Assembly (NCBI GenBank): GCA_003250395.1
Contig: QKGM01000001.1
Coordinates: 1 to 64,000 of the forward strand
DNA: 64,000 nucleotides
Reading direction: 5' to 3'
Origin: Bacteroidota bacterium
Lineage (GTDB): Bacteria; Bacteroidota; Bacteroidia; Bacteroidales; TTA-H9
This document shows, in pieces, positions 43,101-53,066 of this stretch. Each line of letters starts with the position of its first letter. Position 1 is the first letter of the stretch. The position numbers and the translations under genes are program-made. The notes under the pieces were generated by a model, which ran no database searches, was not told the DNA's origin, and saw only the letters and a list, made by a program, of their open reading frames with translations.

Positions 43101-45131
43101 ATGAAGATACTATCACGCATCATATTTACTACTTCATTGTTTATTATAGGCCAGAATGTGGTTTTCTGCCAGGAAGAAGAAGCAATTCAGAGTCCTTTAA
43201 CCCACTGGATGACACCAGATGAACTTCTTCGCAAGGATGAGATAGGTAAGGGGTTTGAGCCTACTGCTCCGCCAACCTGGCCAGTCATTAGTGTGGCTGA
43301 ATTTATGCCTTCTGAAGGTGTACTTGTGAGATATCCGTTTGGAATCCCGATGTCTCTGATTAAGGATCTTTCATTCAGAACCAGGGTGACTACAATTGTA
43401 AAAAACAGTTCGCAACAGTCGACAGTGAACAGTCAATATACCAGTAATGGTGTAAACGTTGCAAATTGCGATTATTTAATAGCAAATAGTGATAGTTACT
43501 GGACCCGTGATTATGGTCCCTGGTACGTAATTGATTCTTCGTATGAAGTAGGAATTGTAGATTTTCCTTACAACCGTCCAAGGCCCAATGATGATGAGAT
43601 AGCCAAACTGGTTGCCGGGTATCTGGGAATTCAATGGTATGGAATGCAGGTTACTCACACAGGGGGAAATTACATGAGTAACGGAATGGGTCAGGCGTCA
43701 TCAACTGAACTCGTCTATGAGGAGAACCAGGGAACATCGACAGCAACAATTGATCAAAGAATGCGTGATTATCTGGGGATAGAGCAGTATTTTGTGAGGC
43801 CTGACCCTAATAATACCTATATAGATCATATCGATTGCTGGGCTAAATTTCTTGATGTTGATAAGATTCTTGTCAGAGCTGTTCCTGCAAGCCATCCGCA
43901 ATACAGTTCTATTGAAGCTGCCGCAGCTTTTTGGGCCTCTACAACCTCTTCTTATGGCACACCTTATCAGGTTTTCAGGGTAAATACCCCTAATGATGAA
44001 CCCTATACCAATTCTTTGATTTTGAATAAAACGGTTTACCTTCCAATCAAGGGAACCGCTAACGATCAACCTGCAAAAGCAGCGTATGAGGCTGCAATGC
44101 CTGGTTACGAAATACTTACATATATGCAGCTGGGATCTGCCCCTTGGGAGAGTACCGATGCGTTACATTGCCGTACCCACGAGATGGCGGATCGCGGTAT
44201 GCTTCTTATACGACATATGCCTATTCTGACCACAAGGCCGTCGGATGAAGATTATCAACTGCTCGCGGATATTGTTCCACTTAGTGATACAGGTCTTTAT
44301 ACCGATTCACTCTTTATCATGTACAGAGTAAACAATGGAACCTGGAAGCCGGCTGAATTAAACTGGCAGCAAAATCATCAGTGGACAGGTATAATCCCGC
44401 GTCAGACAGAGGGATCGTTGATCGATTACTATATACATGCTGCCGACTCTACAGGAAGATCCGAGAATCATCCTTATATTGGTGCGCCTGATCCACATAG
44501 CTTTTCTGTCGGACCAGCCATTCATCCTCATATACTGATAAATACAGCATCAATTGATACCTTCGCCTATCCGGGCAATGCAACCACAGCAAAAATTTCA
44601 ATGACGAATACCGGAGCAGCAACGCTTTCTTATACTTTGTCGGTTAACCCGGGTTCCGACTGGATTGGTATTCCTGATCCCCAGGGTAGTATTGGAATGG
44701 GTAATACCAGTTTGGCAGATATTATATTGAATTCAGCTGGTCTTGTAAATGGTGTTTATCATGATTATATTTATGTGACTTCTAATGATCCTGACAGGCT
44801 GATAGATTCAATAGGAGTCACGTTTACTGTAGGTGATCCGTCAGCTATCAATCAACTGCAGGCCGATGGACTGAAGCTATGGGTATCGCCCAACCCGTTT
44901 ACTAATTTTGTAAGACTAAAAGTTGAATCGAATATAAACCGGCAGGCCACTATAACGATTTTCACGACGGGGGGACAACCTGTATTTTCGTCAACCTTAG
45001 AACTTCATGCAGGGTTAAATAACGTAAATCTGAATTCCGGTGAATTCAGGACATTACAACCCGGAATATATCTAATGAACGTCAGATCTGGCGATCAGGT
45101 AGTCTATCGGCGACTCGTCAAATTAGATTAA
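43101..45131 (+). CDS. Peptidylarginine deiminase of the PPAD type, T9SS-sorted
   Basis: A 676-residue secreted enzyme: signal peptide (1 to about 24, ending VFCQ), deiminase domain (about 65-400), Ig-like domains, and a T9SS sorting domain from about 595 (VSPNPFTNFVRL, LQPGIYLMNV, RRLVKLD). It aligns along its length with Porphyromonas gingivalis PPAD as I remember it. All PPAD active-site residues are kept with a near-constant offset: Asp137 (WTRDYGPW), Arg159 and Arg161 (YNRPRPND), His243 and Asp245 (DHIDCW), Asn304 (PYTNSLIL), Cys357 (DALHCRTHE). The two Args select C-terminal peptidyl-Arg over agmatine. ATG at 43101 is used rather than a TTG two codons earlier. Confidence 0.88.
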   Translation: MKILSRIIFTTSLFIIGQNVVFCQEEEAIQSPLTHWMTPDELLRKDEIGKGFEPTAPPTWPVISVAEFMPSEGVLVRYPFGIPMSLIKDLSFRTRVTTIVKNSSQQSTVNSQYTSNGVNVANCDYLIANSDSYWTRDYGPWYVIDSSYEVGIVDFPYNRPRPNDDEIAKLVAGYLGIQWYGMQVTHTGGNYMSNGMGQASSTELVYEENQGTSTATIDQRMRDYLGIEQYFVRPDPNNTYIDHIDCWAKFLDVDKILVRAVPASHPQYSSIEAAAAFWASTTSSYGTPYQVFRVNTPNDEPYTNSLILNKTVYLPIKGTANDQPAKAAYEAAMPGYEILTYMQLGSAPWESTDALHCRTHEMADRGMLLIRHMPILTTRPSDEDYQLLADIVPLSDTGLYTDSLFIMYRVNNGTWKPAELNWQQNHQWTGIIPRQTEGSLIDYYIHAADSTGRSENHPYIGAPDPHSFSVGPAIHPHILINTASIDTFAYPGNATTAKISMTNTGAATLSYTLSVNPGSDWIGIPDPQGSIGMGNTSLADIILNSAGLVNGVYHDYIYVTSNDPDRLIDSIGVTFTVGDPSAINQLQADGLKLWVSPNPFTNFVRLKVESNINRQATITIFTTGGQPVFSSTLELHAGLNNVNLNSGEFRTLQPGIYLMNVRSGDQVVYRRLVKLD

Positions 45132-45164
45132 AGAGGTTTCAGCAGAATAAAAATGAATAACTTT

Positions 45165-45187
45165 AGGCCGGAATAATCCGGCCTTTA
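45165..45187 (+). terminator. Hairpin directly before the next start codon
   Basis: An 8-bp stem (AGGCCGGA, loop ATAA, TCCGGCCT) ends 5 bases before the ATG at 45190 and is followed by TTATT. It may terminate the deiminase transcript, or act in the leader of the next gene. A TAACTTTA sequence at 45158-45165 is one base off the promoter core. Confidence 0.55.
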
Positions 45188-45189
45188 TT

Positions 45190-48100
45190 ATGCGTACTAA
45201 TTTCCTGTGCATTCTTTTTTCTTTTCTCATTCCTTTTTGCGCTTTCACACAAACAGCAGAAGTGGATTCGAGGATAGATCAGATGCGTTATTGGATGCGC
45301 CTGGCCTCAGAGGGAAAAGTTCCATATAATCTTCCTCTGCCTGAAGTAAAATCCATACGTCGTCTGGATGTTTCTACTCCATGGGGGCAGCTTTCACCAG
45401 ATGTCAGGCTCGGTGACAAAAAGAGTACACAATCTGAGAATTCGGTGACTGCGATGCCAGGTGAAAGTAATCTGTTTCTTTCTGGTAATAATTCGAGTGA
45501 TCATCCAGTTACCTGGCTATTTGGTTCCGATGCCTTCGTATCTGACGATGGTGGGGGCTCATGGAAAGGGAAATCTGAGGGAGTAGCTGGTGACAACAAT
45601 GGAGACCCTGCAGTTGACTGCGATTTGGAAGGTCGAATGTATTCAGGTCGAATCGCGAAAAACAGAGGACAATCAGTAGCATGGAGTGATGACCATGGAC
45701 ATACCTGGCACGCTGTTCAGGTAGCCTCACCCGTATATTCAAGTGATATTTTTGACAAGAATCATCTGTGTGTTGATCGTTCTCCTTCCAGTCCTTTTGC
45801 CGGAAGAGTATATGTAGCATGGAGTTATTTTGGTCAGGGAACTAATGATGGTCATGTTTTTATAAGTTATTCAGCCGATCGTGGCCTTAGTTGGTCTGAT
45901 CCCGTAGTAGTCAGTACCGCTCTTTCTGATATCTTCTTACATCATGGAGTTAATTTGCATACGGGTCCGGAGGGTTATTTATACGCTGTATGGTCAGTTT
46001 ACGATAACTGGCCCGGTGATGAGTCAGGTATTGCCTTTGCAAGATCAACAGATGGTGGAGTGACCTTTGAGCCCGCAAAACGGATTGGACCGGTTATCAG
46101 AGGGAATCGCTATTCTTTATCTCCAAAACAAATGAGAGTGAATGCTTTTCCTGTATTAGCCGTTGATTGTTCAGATAGTCCAAATAGGGGGACGTTAACA
46201 GTTGTTTGGAGTAACAAAGGGATACCCGGGGAAAATCTCGGGAGAAATTCTGATATATGGTCGATGCGATCCTTTAACGGAGGCGATACATGGACATCTC
46301 CCCTGAAGATTAGTAATAATGATGCGCCATCACCACATACGTCTTATTTTCCCTGGATTTGCTGTGATGAGGTTACAGGAAACCTCTATGTTGTTTATTA
46401 TGATGATCGAAATACTGATACCCTGTCTTGTGAAACCTGGGTAGGTGCCTCATTTGATGGTGGATCTTCCTGGACCGAATTTGCTGTAAGTGATGTGGCT
46501 TTTACACCGCAACCAATTGTAGGAATGGCTGCTTCTTATTTTGGAGATTATATTGGAATAGCATCCTATAATGATTACGTTTGTCCGTTATGGACAGATA
46601 ACCGCGATGGTATTGCAGCAAGTTGGTGTTCCCCTTTTAAAGCCGTTCCAACAGGAAGCCAGAAGAGTGTTACGATCAGGCGGTGGTGGATTGAAGGTGA
46701 TAAAGAGGCTTTTGGAACTGGAAAACTTCATGCAGCAGATACTTCTGTTTTGGGTATAGTGCTCGTAAATAACGGTCAGCTTCCCATTGGTAACTGTGAA
46801 GTCAGGTGTACAACAGACTCACCGTTTCTTTCTTCGATTAAAACCAGCAATATTTCCGGTTTTATCCTCCCCGGGGATTCAATGTTAATTGAGAATTTTG
46901 CGGTTCTTTACACCTCAGCGGATGCTCCGGAAGATGGTGTAGCAGCCTGTAATTTATCGCTTATGGGTGATGATACAATTCCGCTGCAGCCTCTTTATCC
47001 GAGGTTTGCTTCCCCAGACCTTTCTTTGGTTCAGGTTTCTGTTATAAATGAGTCGTTAGCCTTAAACGGAACCCCGGATCCAGATGAAATATTTCAGTTT
47101 TGCTTCACCCTGGTTAATAAAGGATCTATTCCTTTTCCATCCGGTCAGGCAGTTCTTTCATCCGATCTTGCAGGAGTACAATTCGAAACAGGAATACTTC
47201 CTGTTGAGGAGATTAATCCAGGTGATTCTGTATTACTTATATCGAACTGTCATTGGCCTCTTGATGCATCAACTAGTCAGCGAGTTAAGATATGGATATC
47301 AATTACTGGCCAGCCATTTGTTACCAAGCTGATGAGTTTACAGTCAACCTCGGCACTTATGGAAGACTGGGAGTCAGCAACTACTTCTCAATGGCCCTGG
47401 AGCATTACACCTGATTGCCCATGGACTATTGATTCAATCACCAGACATAGCGGAAGATACAGTATTCGCTCAGGGAGTCCGCCTGATAATGGAAGATCTG
47501 TCTTGTCATTGAGTTATTATGTTGCTAAGCGTGATACCGTAAGTTTCTGGATCAGGACTGAGAGTGAAGAGCAATACGATGTGTTGACCTTCAAGATTGG
47601 GAACACAGACATGGGTTCATGGTCAGGTCGTTCAGAATGGCAATTTGTGGCATTTGAGGTCGATAGTGGTTACCAGACTTTCACCTGGATTTATAGTAAA
47701 GATATCTTCAATGGTTTATGGCGTGATTGTGCATGGCTCGATGATATTCAGCTTCCCGGGATGGCAAAAGCCTGGCTGTCATTAACCGATACAGCTATGT
47801 GCCATACGGATACGGCGATTATGTTAAACGCAAATGGAGGCAATTTTAATCGTTTACGCTGGTTTACGCTTGGTGATGGGGTCTTGTCCCATTCGCAGGG
47901 TTTAAGCGTGTTATATGAGCCGGGAGAGGCTGATATTGCCTCGGGAAAAGTGAACCTGTATGGGCAGACGATGGGTAATCTGGTTCAGGTTAGTGATACA
48001 ATGACTTTATTTATCCAGCAGCCCCCCGGCAAACCAGTTATCAATGTTAATCCTATTGCGTATTGTCGTTCTAAAACTGATTTAATTAATTTAACTGCCT

Positions 48101-48765
48101 CTCCCCTGCCCTTTCATGTCATGAACTGGTATTTCAATTCGCAATTGAATCCGGTGGCTTATGGGTTCAGTACTTCTTTTACAGCACCTGATGAATCATC
48201 AATCATTTATGGCGCAGTGGAAAATAACTGCGGCATATCAGATACAACGGTTCAACCGATCAGGGTATTTCCGCTTCCGATTCCTTGTCTGGGGTCCGAT
48301 ACTGCAATTTGCCATGGTTCCAGTATAATTGTAAGCCCGGGAGATGATTTCGCGTCCTATTTATGGAATACAGGCGATTCGTCATCAAATGTGATTATTT
48401 GGTATAACCAGTTGTTGAGCAATGAAATGTCCGTTTCTGTTACTGTTGAAAATGAGTATGGATGTAGTGCTTCAGACTCTGTGGTTATAAGGCTATCCGA
48501 TTGTTATACAGCAGATTTTAATAGGTTTATATTAATTCCTGACCATATTTCAGGAAGCCTGCTCATCAGATGTAATGGTTGTGCGTCGCAGGCAGTTCAG
48601 TTGACAGTGTATACCATCAGCGGGCAGTGCTGTCTGGTATATTCACTTGCTGGTGCTTCTCTTTCAGACATCACGATCCCTTTCAGGAGTGAGGCATCAG
48701 GCATCTATTTCTTCAGATTAACGAATGCTGATGGAAACTCTATTACAGGAAAGTTTTTCTGGTAG
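45190..48765 (+). CDS. Large BNR/sialidase-like repeat protein with T9SS-like C-terminus
   Basis: A 1191-residue secreted protein with a signal peptide (MRTNFLCILFSFLIPF, ending AFTQ). The N-terminal half is a sialidase-like propeller with Asp-box-type repeats: FVSDDGGGSWKG, WSDDHGHTWHA, YSADRGLSWSD, STDGGVTFEP, SFNGGDTWTS and ASFDGGSSWTE (about residues 110-440). Beta-sandwich segments follow, one of jelly-roll type near 725-860 (DWESATTSQWPW, YSIRSGSPPDNGRSV). An Ig-like domain (GSDTAICHGSSIIVS) and a C-terminal sorting-domain-like tail close it (ASGIYFFRLTNAD, GKFFW). The full set of sialidase catalytic residues is not evident, so hydrolase activity is unproven. Adhesion or glycan binding are alternatives. 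Confidence 0.78.
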   Translation: MRTNFLCILFSFLIPFCAFTQTAEVDSRIDQMRYWMRLASEGKVPYNLPLPEVKSIRRLDVSTPWGQLSPDVRLGDKKSTQSENSVTAMPGESNLFLSGNNSSDHPVTWLFGSDAFVSDDGGGSWKGKSEGVAGDNNGDPAVDCDLEGRMYSGRIAKNRGQSVAWSDDHGHTWHAVQVASPVYSSDIFDKNHLCVDRSPSSPFAGRVYVAWSYFGQGTNDGHVFISYSADRGLSWSDPVVVSTALSDIFLHHGVNLHTGPEGYLYAVWSVYDNWPGDESGIAFARSTDGGVTFEPAKRIGPVIRGNRYSLSPKQMRVNAFPVLAVDCSDSPNRGTLTVVWSNKGIPGENLGRNSDIWSMRSFNGGDTWTSPLKISNNDAPSPHTSYFPWICCDEVTGNLYVVYYDDRNTDTLSCETWVGASFDGGSSWTEFAVSDVAFTPQPIVGMAASYFGDYIGIASYNDYVCPLWTDNRDGIAASWCSPFKAVPTGSQKSVTIRRWWIEGDKEAFGTGKLHAADTSVLGIVLVNNGQLPIGNCEVRCTTDSPFLSSIKTSNISGFILPGDSMLIENFAVLYTSADAPEDGVAACNLSLMGDDTIPLQPLYPRFASPDLSLVQVSVINESLALNGTPDPDEIFQFCFTLVNKGSIPFPSGQAVLSSDLAGVQFETGILPVEEINPGDSVLLISNCHWPLDASTSQRVKIWISITGQPFVTKLMSLQSTSALMEDWESATTSQWPWSITPDCPWTIDSITRHSGRYSIRSGSPPDNGRSVLSLSYYVAKRDTVSFWIRTESEEQYDVLTFKIGNTDMGSWSGRSEWQFVAFEVDSGYQTFTWIYSKDIFNGLWRDCAWLDDIQLPGMAKAWLSLTDTAMCHTDTAIMLNANGGNFNRLRWFTLGDGVLSHSQGLSVLYEPGEADIASGKVNLYGQTMGNLVQVSDTMTLFIQQPPGKPVINVNPIAYCRSKTDLINLTASPLPFHVMNWYFNSQLNPVAYGFSTSFTAPDESSIIYGAVENNCGISDTTVQPIRVFPLPIPCLGSDTAICHGSSIIVSPGDDFASYLWNTGDSSSNVIIWYNQLLSNEMSVSVTVENEYGCSASDSVVIRLSDCYTADFNRFILIPDHISGSLLIRCNGCASQAVQLTVYTISGQCCLVYSLAGASLSDITIPFRSEASGIYFFRLTNADGNSITGKFFW

Positions 48766-48775
48766 AGTTGAGAAG

Positions 48776-50722
48776 TTATCTGCTTGAAAGCCCAAGTTCA
48801 TTTTTAAGGGCCTGAATAAACTCATTCATTTGAACCAATCTGGTTTGTAGAGATAAAATCTCCTCTTCCTGAATATTTGGTTGAGAAAAGCCCTGTAAGA
48901 TTTCTTTGCGCAGGTTTTCGGCCTTCCTTAATTTCAGCTTAAGTAATGTTTCTTTAACCAACAAACTGATTTTATCACCTTCAGTAGGTGTCGGCATTCC
49001 TTTATCCGTTTCCCATCGCGGACTTATTTCATGAAATTCAGCAGCCATGTTGGTACTGATATTTCTGATTTCATTGTCCGAATGGTTTATGAAATAGCGG
49101 TCGTTTGGGAGGTTTCCATTTATTAAACCTTCTTTGATTTCATCAAACATCTTTTGATAAACACTGCTCTGGAACATATACTCTTCTCCGTCCAGGTCGT
49201 TTATAATAAATTCGGCTACAGGGTATTTATCAACTATATTTTCATTGTTATCGTTTGTAGTTTTGATCTCGAAATACCTGTGGCCATAATTTAACAGAAC
49301 CCTTATCAGGTTCTCCTCATGGGTTAACAAACGGTCTACTTCCTGTATTTCATTTTCCTGAGGTTTAGCGATTGGGCTTGCATCCGGGAGTGATTTTGCT
49401 TCTTCGTTGCTTTTCTTTAAATTTTTTCTCAGAATTTTACTTAATTCCCAGGTCAAAGTCTGTTCATCAACATCCATGATTCTGCTGCATTCCTTGAGAT
49501 ATTCGCTTCTTAGAATAGCATTGGGAGTAAGAGCAATCGACTCCAGCATCTCGCCTGTCAAAGCGGCTCTTTTAATTGGATCACCAGCAGCCTCATCAAG
49601 AAGTAGTTGGGTTTTAAAAAGGATGAAATCGCGGGCATTTTCCGAGATAAATCTGTTTACTTCATCGGGATGATGCTTTCTGGCATAAGAATCCGGATCT
49701 TCACCATCTGGAAACAGGACGATGCGAACAGTCATATCAGCTGCCAGAATCATATCAATACCCCTGAATGAAGCTTTGATACCTGCAGCATCACCATCAT
49801 ATAATATGGTAATGTGTCGGGTGTATCTCCTGATCATACGGATCTGGTCGGTAGTCAGCGAGGTTCCTGAAGAGGCCACTACATTACTGATACCGGCCTG
49901 GTGCAGGGAAATCACATCGGTATATCCTTCAACCAAACAGCAGTTATCCTGATCGGCAATAGCTTTGCGTGCCTGATAGAGGCCATATAGTACACCACTT
50001 TTATGGTAAATATCTGATTCAGGACTATTGAGGTATTTAGCAATTGACTTATCAGAACCCAGAATTCTGGCTCCAAATCCTATCACTCTGCCGGCGACAT
50101 TATGAATAGGAAAGACTACCCTGCCACGGAATCTGTCGACCTGAAAGTTTTCTCTCACTATAGTGAGGCCTGTTTTTTCCAGATATTCGAGTTTATACCC
50201 GTTTTCAATTGCTTGTCTCGTAAGAGCATCGCGCGATTCAGGAGAATAACCCAGTCCAAATTTCCTGATAATATCAGTTCTGAATTCTCTTTCGTTAAAA
50301 TAGGAAAGACCGATGGCTTTTCCTGCCTCAGTTTCGAATAGTTGTTTTTGAAACCAATCCGCGGCGAAGGAGGTAACCGCCATCAGGCTTTCCCTTTCAT
50401 CAATTTGTGCCATCTCGGCAGCGGAAGGCTTTTCTTCTTCAACCTCGATTTTGTAACGCGAAGCAACATGTTTAACAGCCTCAGGATATGACAGGTGTTC
50501 ATGTTGCATGATGAAACCAAAAACATTACCTGATGCCCCGCAGCCAAAACATTTATAAATTCCTTTAGCTGGTGAAACAGCAAATGAAGGTGTTTTCTCG
50601 TTATGAAAAGGGCAATTACCGATGAAGTTGCCCCCTCTTTTTTTGAGATTGACAAAATCACCAATTACCTCTTCAATCCGGGCAACATCAAGAATTTTCT
50701 CTATGGTTTCGTGTCTGATCAT
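48776..50722 (-). CDS. dnaG: DNA primase
   Basis: A 648-residue DnaG. The zinc-binding domain is at the N-terminus (CPFHNEKTPSF, then YKCFGCGASGNVFGFIM). The catalytic core shows FRGRVVFPIHNVAGRVIGFGAR and the TOPRIM motifs CLVEGYTDVIS and LYDGDAAGIKA with DGEDPDSY. The C-terminal region, roughly from 440, is the helicase-interacting part. It makes RNA primers at the replication fork. It is convergent with the BNR protein gene, only 10 bases apart, and lies downstream of ppiD, from which it is separated by a strong terminator. Confidence 0.95.
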   Translation of the reverse strand: MIRHETIEKILDVARIEEVIGDFVNLKKRGGNFIGNCPFHNEKTPSFAVSPAKGIYKCFGCGASGNVFGFIMQHEHLSYPEAVKHVASRYKIEVEEEKPSAAEMAQIDERESLMAVTSFAADWFQKQLFETEAGKAIGLSYFNEREFRTDIIRKFGLGYSPESRDALTRQAIENGYKLEYLEKTGLTIVRENFQVDRFRGRVVFPIHNVAGRVIGFGARILGSDKSIAKYLNSPESDIYHKSGVLYGLYQARKAIADQDNCCLVEGYTDVISLHQAGISNVVASSGTSLTTDQIRMIRRYTRHITILYDGDAAGIKASFRGIDMILAADMTVRIVLFPDGEDPDSYARKHHPDEVNRFISENARDFILFKTQLLLDEAAGDPIKRAALTGEMLESIALTPNAILRSEYLKECSRIMDVDEQTLTWELSKILRKNLKKSNEEAKSLPDASPIAKPQENEIQEVDRLLTHEENLIRVLLNYGHRYFEIKTTNDNNENIVDKYPVAEFIINDLDGEEYMFQSSVYQKMFDEIKEGLINGNLPNDRYFINHSDNEIRNISTNMAAEFHEISPRWETDKGMPTPTEGDKISLLVKETLLKLKLRKAENLRKEILQGFSQPNIQEEEILSLQTRLVQMNEFIQALKNELGLSSR

Positions 50723-50750
50723 TTCAAGAGAACATAGGTATGCGAAAGTA

Positions 50751-50786
50751 AATAAAAAACGGGTCGTATCCCAAGGATACGACCCG
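50751..50786 (-). terminator. Intrinsic terminator of ppiD
   Basis: A perfect 12-bp stem (50760-50771 with 50775-50786) with a CAA triloop. On the minus strand it is followed by TTTTTTATTT, 23 bases after the ppiD stop. Confidence 0.88.
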
Positions 50787-50809
50787 CGGTTGTATGTTTA
50801 AAATTGGTG

Positions 50810-52924
50810 CTAGAAGAACAATACGCGGTTATCTTCTATAGGTGTTTCTTTTTCCAGTATTTTGAACAGATTACTTGAGACACGGGAATTAAAACTGTTC
50901 TCAAGCTGTTTCTTCTCAACACTCAGGTTATCACGGGCAGGTGCATCTGAGAATTGATCAACAACAACAACCATTGCAAAATTAGCTCCTTTTATCGGCT
51001 TACTGATTTCGTGGGCATTCATCGAGAAGATTGTTCCCAGAAGTGATGGCTCACGGCCTACCATAGGAACATTAAACGAGAAGAAAGAGATATCGGTAAT
51101 GGTATCAACCTTGGCCTGAAGTTTTGAAGAATAGTCTTCAATCGATTTTGCATTGAGGCCTTTCATCTTTTCAACCAGCAGTTCGATTTTCTTTTCTTTC
51201 AGAACAGTTGGCTGTATCATCTCCTTAACCTGTTCGAATGGAGCAATACCTTTATTACGGATAGTTTTTAGCACTGCGACAACAAAATTGCCATCAACAT
51301 CCTTAACGTCGGAAACGCTGCCAATTTCGGTTTTCGGATCAAAAGCCCAACGAATTACTTCTCTGGGAGATTTTATCCCCGGAATCTGCTGATCCATCGG
51401 ATTGATATATTCTTTTGTTCTTTTGTTAAGGCCCTGTTCGGTAACTGTTTTATCGAATGATGCCAGATCGCGATTTTGCCCGGCAAAGGCTGCTGCCTTC
51501 GCATAAATCTGTTGAGTTGTGGTGCTACTTGGAACGATGGAGCGTTTTAAAAGAGCTACACGAACTTTTTCAACAGAACGAGTTTTTCCTGTTACTTCGA
51601 TTACATGAAAACCAAACGGTGTTTCAATCTTAACAACTGAACCGATTGGGTTATCCAAAACCGCCTTATTGAACTGGGGGACCATTTGCCCGTCAGGGAA
51701 CCAGCCCAAATCTCCATTATTCTTGGTTACTGAAGGATCATTTGAAAATTTCATCGCCAGTGCAGCGAAGTTCTTGTTGTCTTTCCTGATAACAGACAGA
51801 AGACTGTCAGCTAATACAACTGCTTCATCTTTTGTCCGTTTTACAGTTTCTGCGGCTCCATATGCCCCTTTAAATGCAATAAGGATATGGTTGGCTTTCA
51901 ATGAATCAGGTCTTGACTGACGATCAACCAGACGAGCAATATTGTATACATCGTTATCAATCCATGGTCCGCCCATTGTTCCAACCGTAGAAGCGAACAT
52001 CAGGCTGTCGATCTGAACAGGAAGAGTTCCTTTCTTCATGAAGGAGCTGTCATATGGAACGTCGGAATTGAAATTGATGAAAGCCGGAAGATCGGTCGAG
52101 GCGTTCATTTCCTTATAGAGGTTGTCCATTTCACGAGCCATTCTTATCCGGTCGTCCTGTGATGGGTTAACTTCGAATATGACATAGTCTATATCGCGTG
52201 ATTCTGTTTGATCGTATACTTTCAGATTTTTTTCATAATAAGCTCTCAGATCATCATCGGTCACTTTTACAGCGCTGTCTCCTATAATCGAGAATGATTG
52301 TGAAACAAGACGGAAATTGGCTTTTGTATTCTTCATCGTGAAGTCTTTATTTACAAGAGCCTTTGGCAGATAGTACCCCTTCCCTACCAAATTGTTGTAT
52401 TTCTGGTTTAAGCGGTCAGCCTTTATCATTACGATAAGGTTCTCCATCTGTGCCCGAACGGCTGGTTCCCGTTGGTCTATAGTCTGAAGGAAGTTCAGGA
52501 GCAGAGCCCTGTCAAATTGCTGAGTTTCCGGATTTGTGAAGTTTTGGATTATGAACCTGTGTGGATTGGGTCCCTGGATCAGGTCAGTCACCTCTTCTTC
52601 TGAAATTGATAATCCAAGTGCATTATATTGTTTATCCATAATCAGTTCGTTGACGAACTGACTCCATGTATTTTGTCTGACTGTAAATACTTCCTCAGCA
52701 GTGAGGTTCTCTTTTCCCATGCTCTGCTTGGTGAGCTCGGTGTTCTCCTCTACTTTTTGTTCAAATACTTTGTATGTAATCTCTTCTCCGTCAATGTTTC
52801 CAACATTGGTCTGGGTTCTCATGTTTTTAAGTCCGATATCGCCGAGAACAAAGGCAGCGATTGCGACGCCAACCAGAGCTACAACATATCCGGAATGTTT
52901 GCGGATGTTTCCTAGTATTGCCAT
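50810..52924 (-). CDS. ppiD: Peptidylprolyl isomerase PpiD/SurA-type chaperone
   Basis: A 704-residue membrane-anchored periplasmic folding factor. A short cytoplasmic start and one membrane segment (about 10-30: GYVVALVGVAIAAFVLGDIG) are followed by a SurA-N type helical region and a parvulin domain (about 345-445: KANHILIAFKGAYG, FSNDPSVTKNNGDLGWFPDGQMVPQFNKAV, TPFGFHVIEV). A second, degenerate parvulin-like region and a helical tail follow. It assists folding of outer-membrane and secreted proteins. It has its own TACATTTG promoter core and lies 142 bases from lptC. Confidence 0.9.
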   Translation of the reverse strand: MAILGNIRKHSGYVVALVGVAIAAFVLGDIGLKNMRTQTNVGNIDGEEITYKVFEQKVEENTELTKQSMGKENLTAEEVFTVRQNTWSQFVNELIMDKQYNALGLSISEEEVTDLIQGPNPHRFIIQNFTNPETQQFDRALLLNFLQTIDQREPAVRAQMENLIVMIKADRLNQKYNNLVGKGYYLPKALVNKDFTMKNTKANFRLVSQSFSIIGDSAVKVTDDDLRAYYEKNLKVYDQTESRDIDYVIFEVNPSQDDRIRMAREMDNLYKEMNASTDLPAFINFNSDVPYDSSFMKKGTLPVQIDSLMFASTVGTMGGPWIDNDVYNIARLVDRQSRPDSLKANHILIAFKGAYGAAETVKRTKDEAVVLADSLLSVIRKDNKNFAALAMKFSNDPSVTKNNGDLGWFPDGQMVPQFNKAVLDNPIGSVVKIETPFGFHVIEVTGKTRSVEKVRVALLKRSIVPSSTTTQQIYAKAAAFAGQNRDLASFDKTVTEQGLNKRTKEYINPMDQQIPGIKSPREVIRWAFDPKTEIGSVSDVKDVDGNFVVAVLKTIRNKGIAPFEQVKEMIQPTVLKEKKIELLVEKMKGLNAKSIEDYSSKLQAKVDTITDISFFSFNVPMVGREPSLLGTIFSMNAHEISKPIKGANFAMVVVVDQFSDAPARDNLSVEKKQLENSFNSRVSSNLFKILEKETPIEDNRVLFF

Positions 52925-52950
52925 TTTAACATAAAATTTTTTAGAGGCTG

Positions 52951-52958
52951 CAAATGTA
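52951..52958 (-). promoter_or_regulatory. Promoter -7 element for ppiD
   Basis: The minus strand reads TACATTTG followed by C, 27 bases before the ppiD start codon. Confidence 0.5.
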
Positions 52959-53066
52959 CACAGTTTGTTATAGTTAAAAAAATTTTTTTAGAAATTCAAA
53001 GTGTTAAAAACCTAACCTTTCGATCGCGGAGGTGTGCTAGAAGTCAATCGGGTAGTTGATGTTTTT

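Noticed and set aside
45190-48765. Calling the BNR protein a sialidase
   Set aside because: Asp-box-type repeats are present, but the Arg triad and the catalytic Tyr/Glu set could not be identified by eye.
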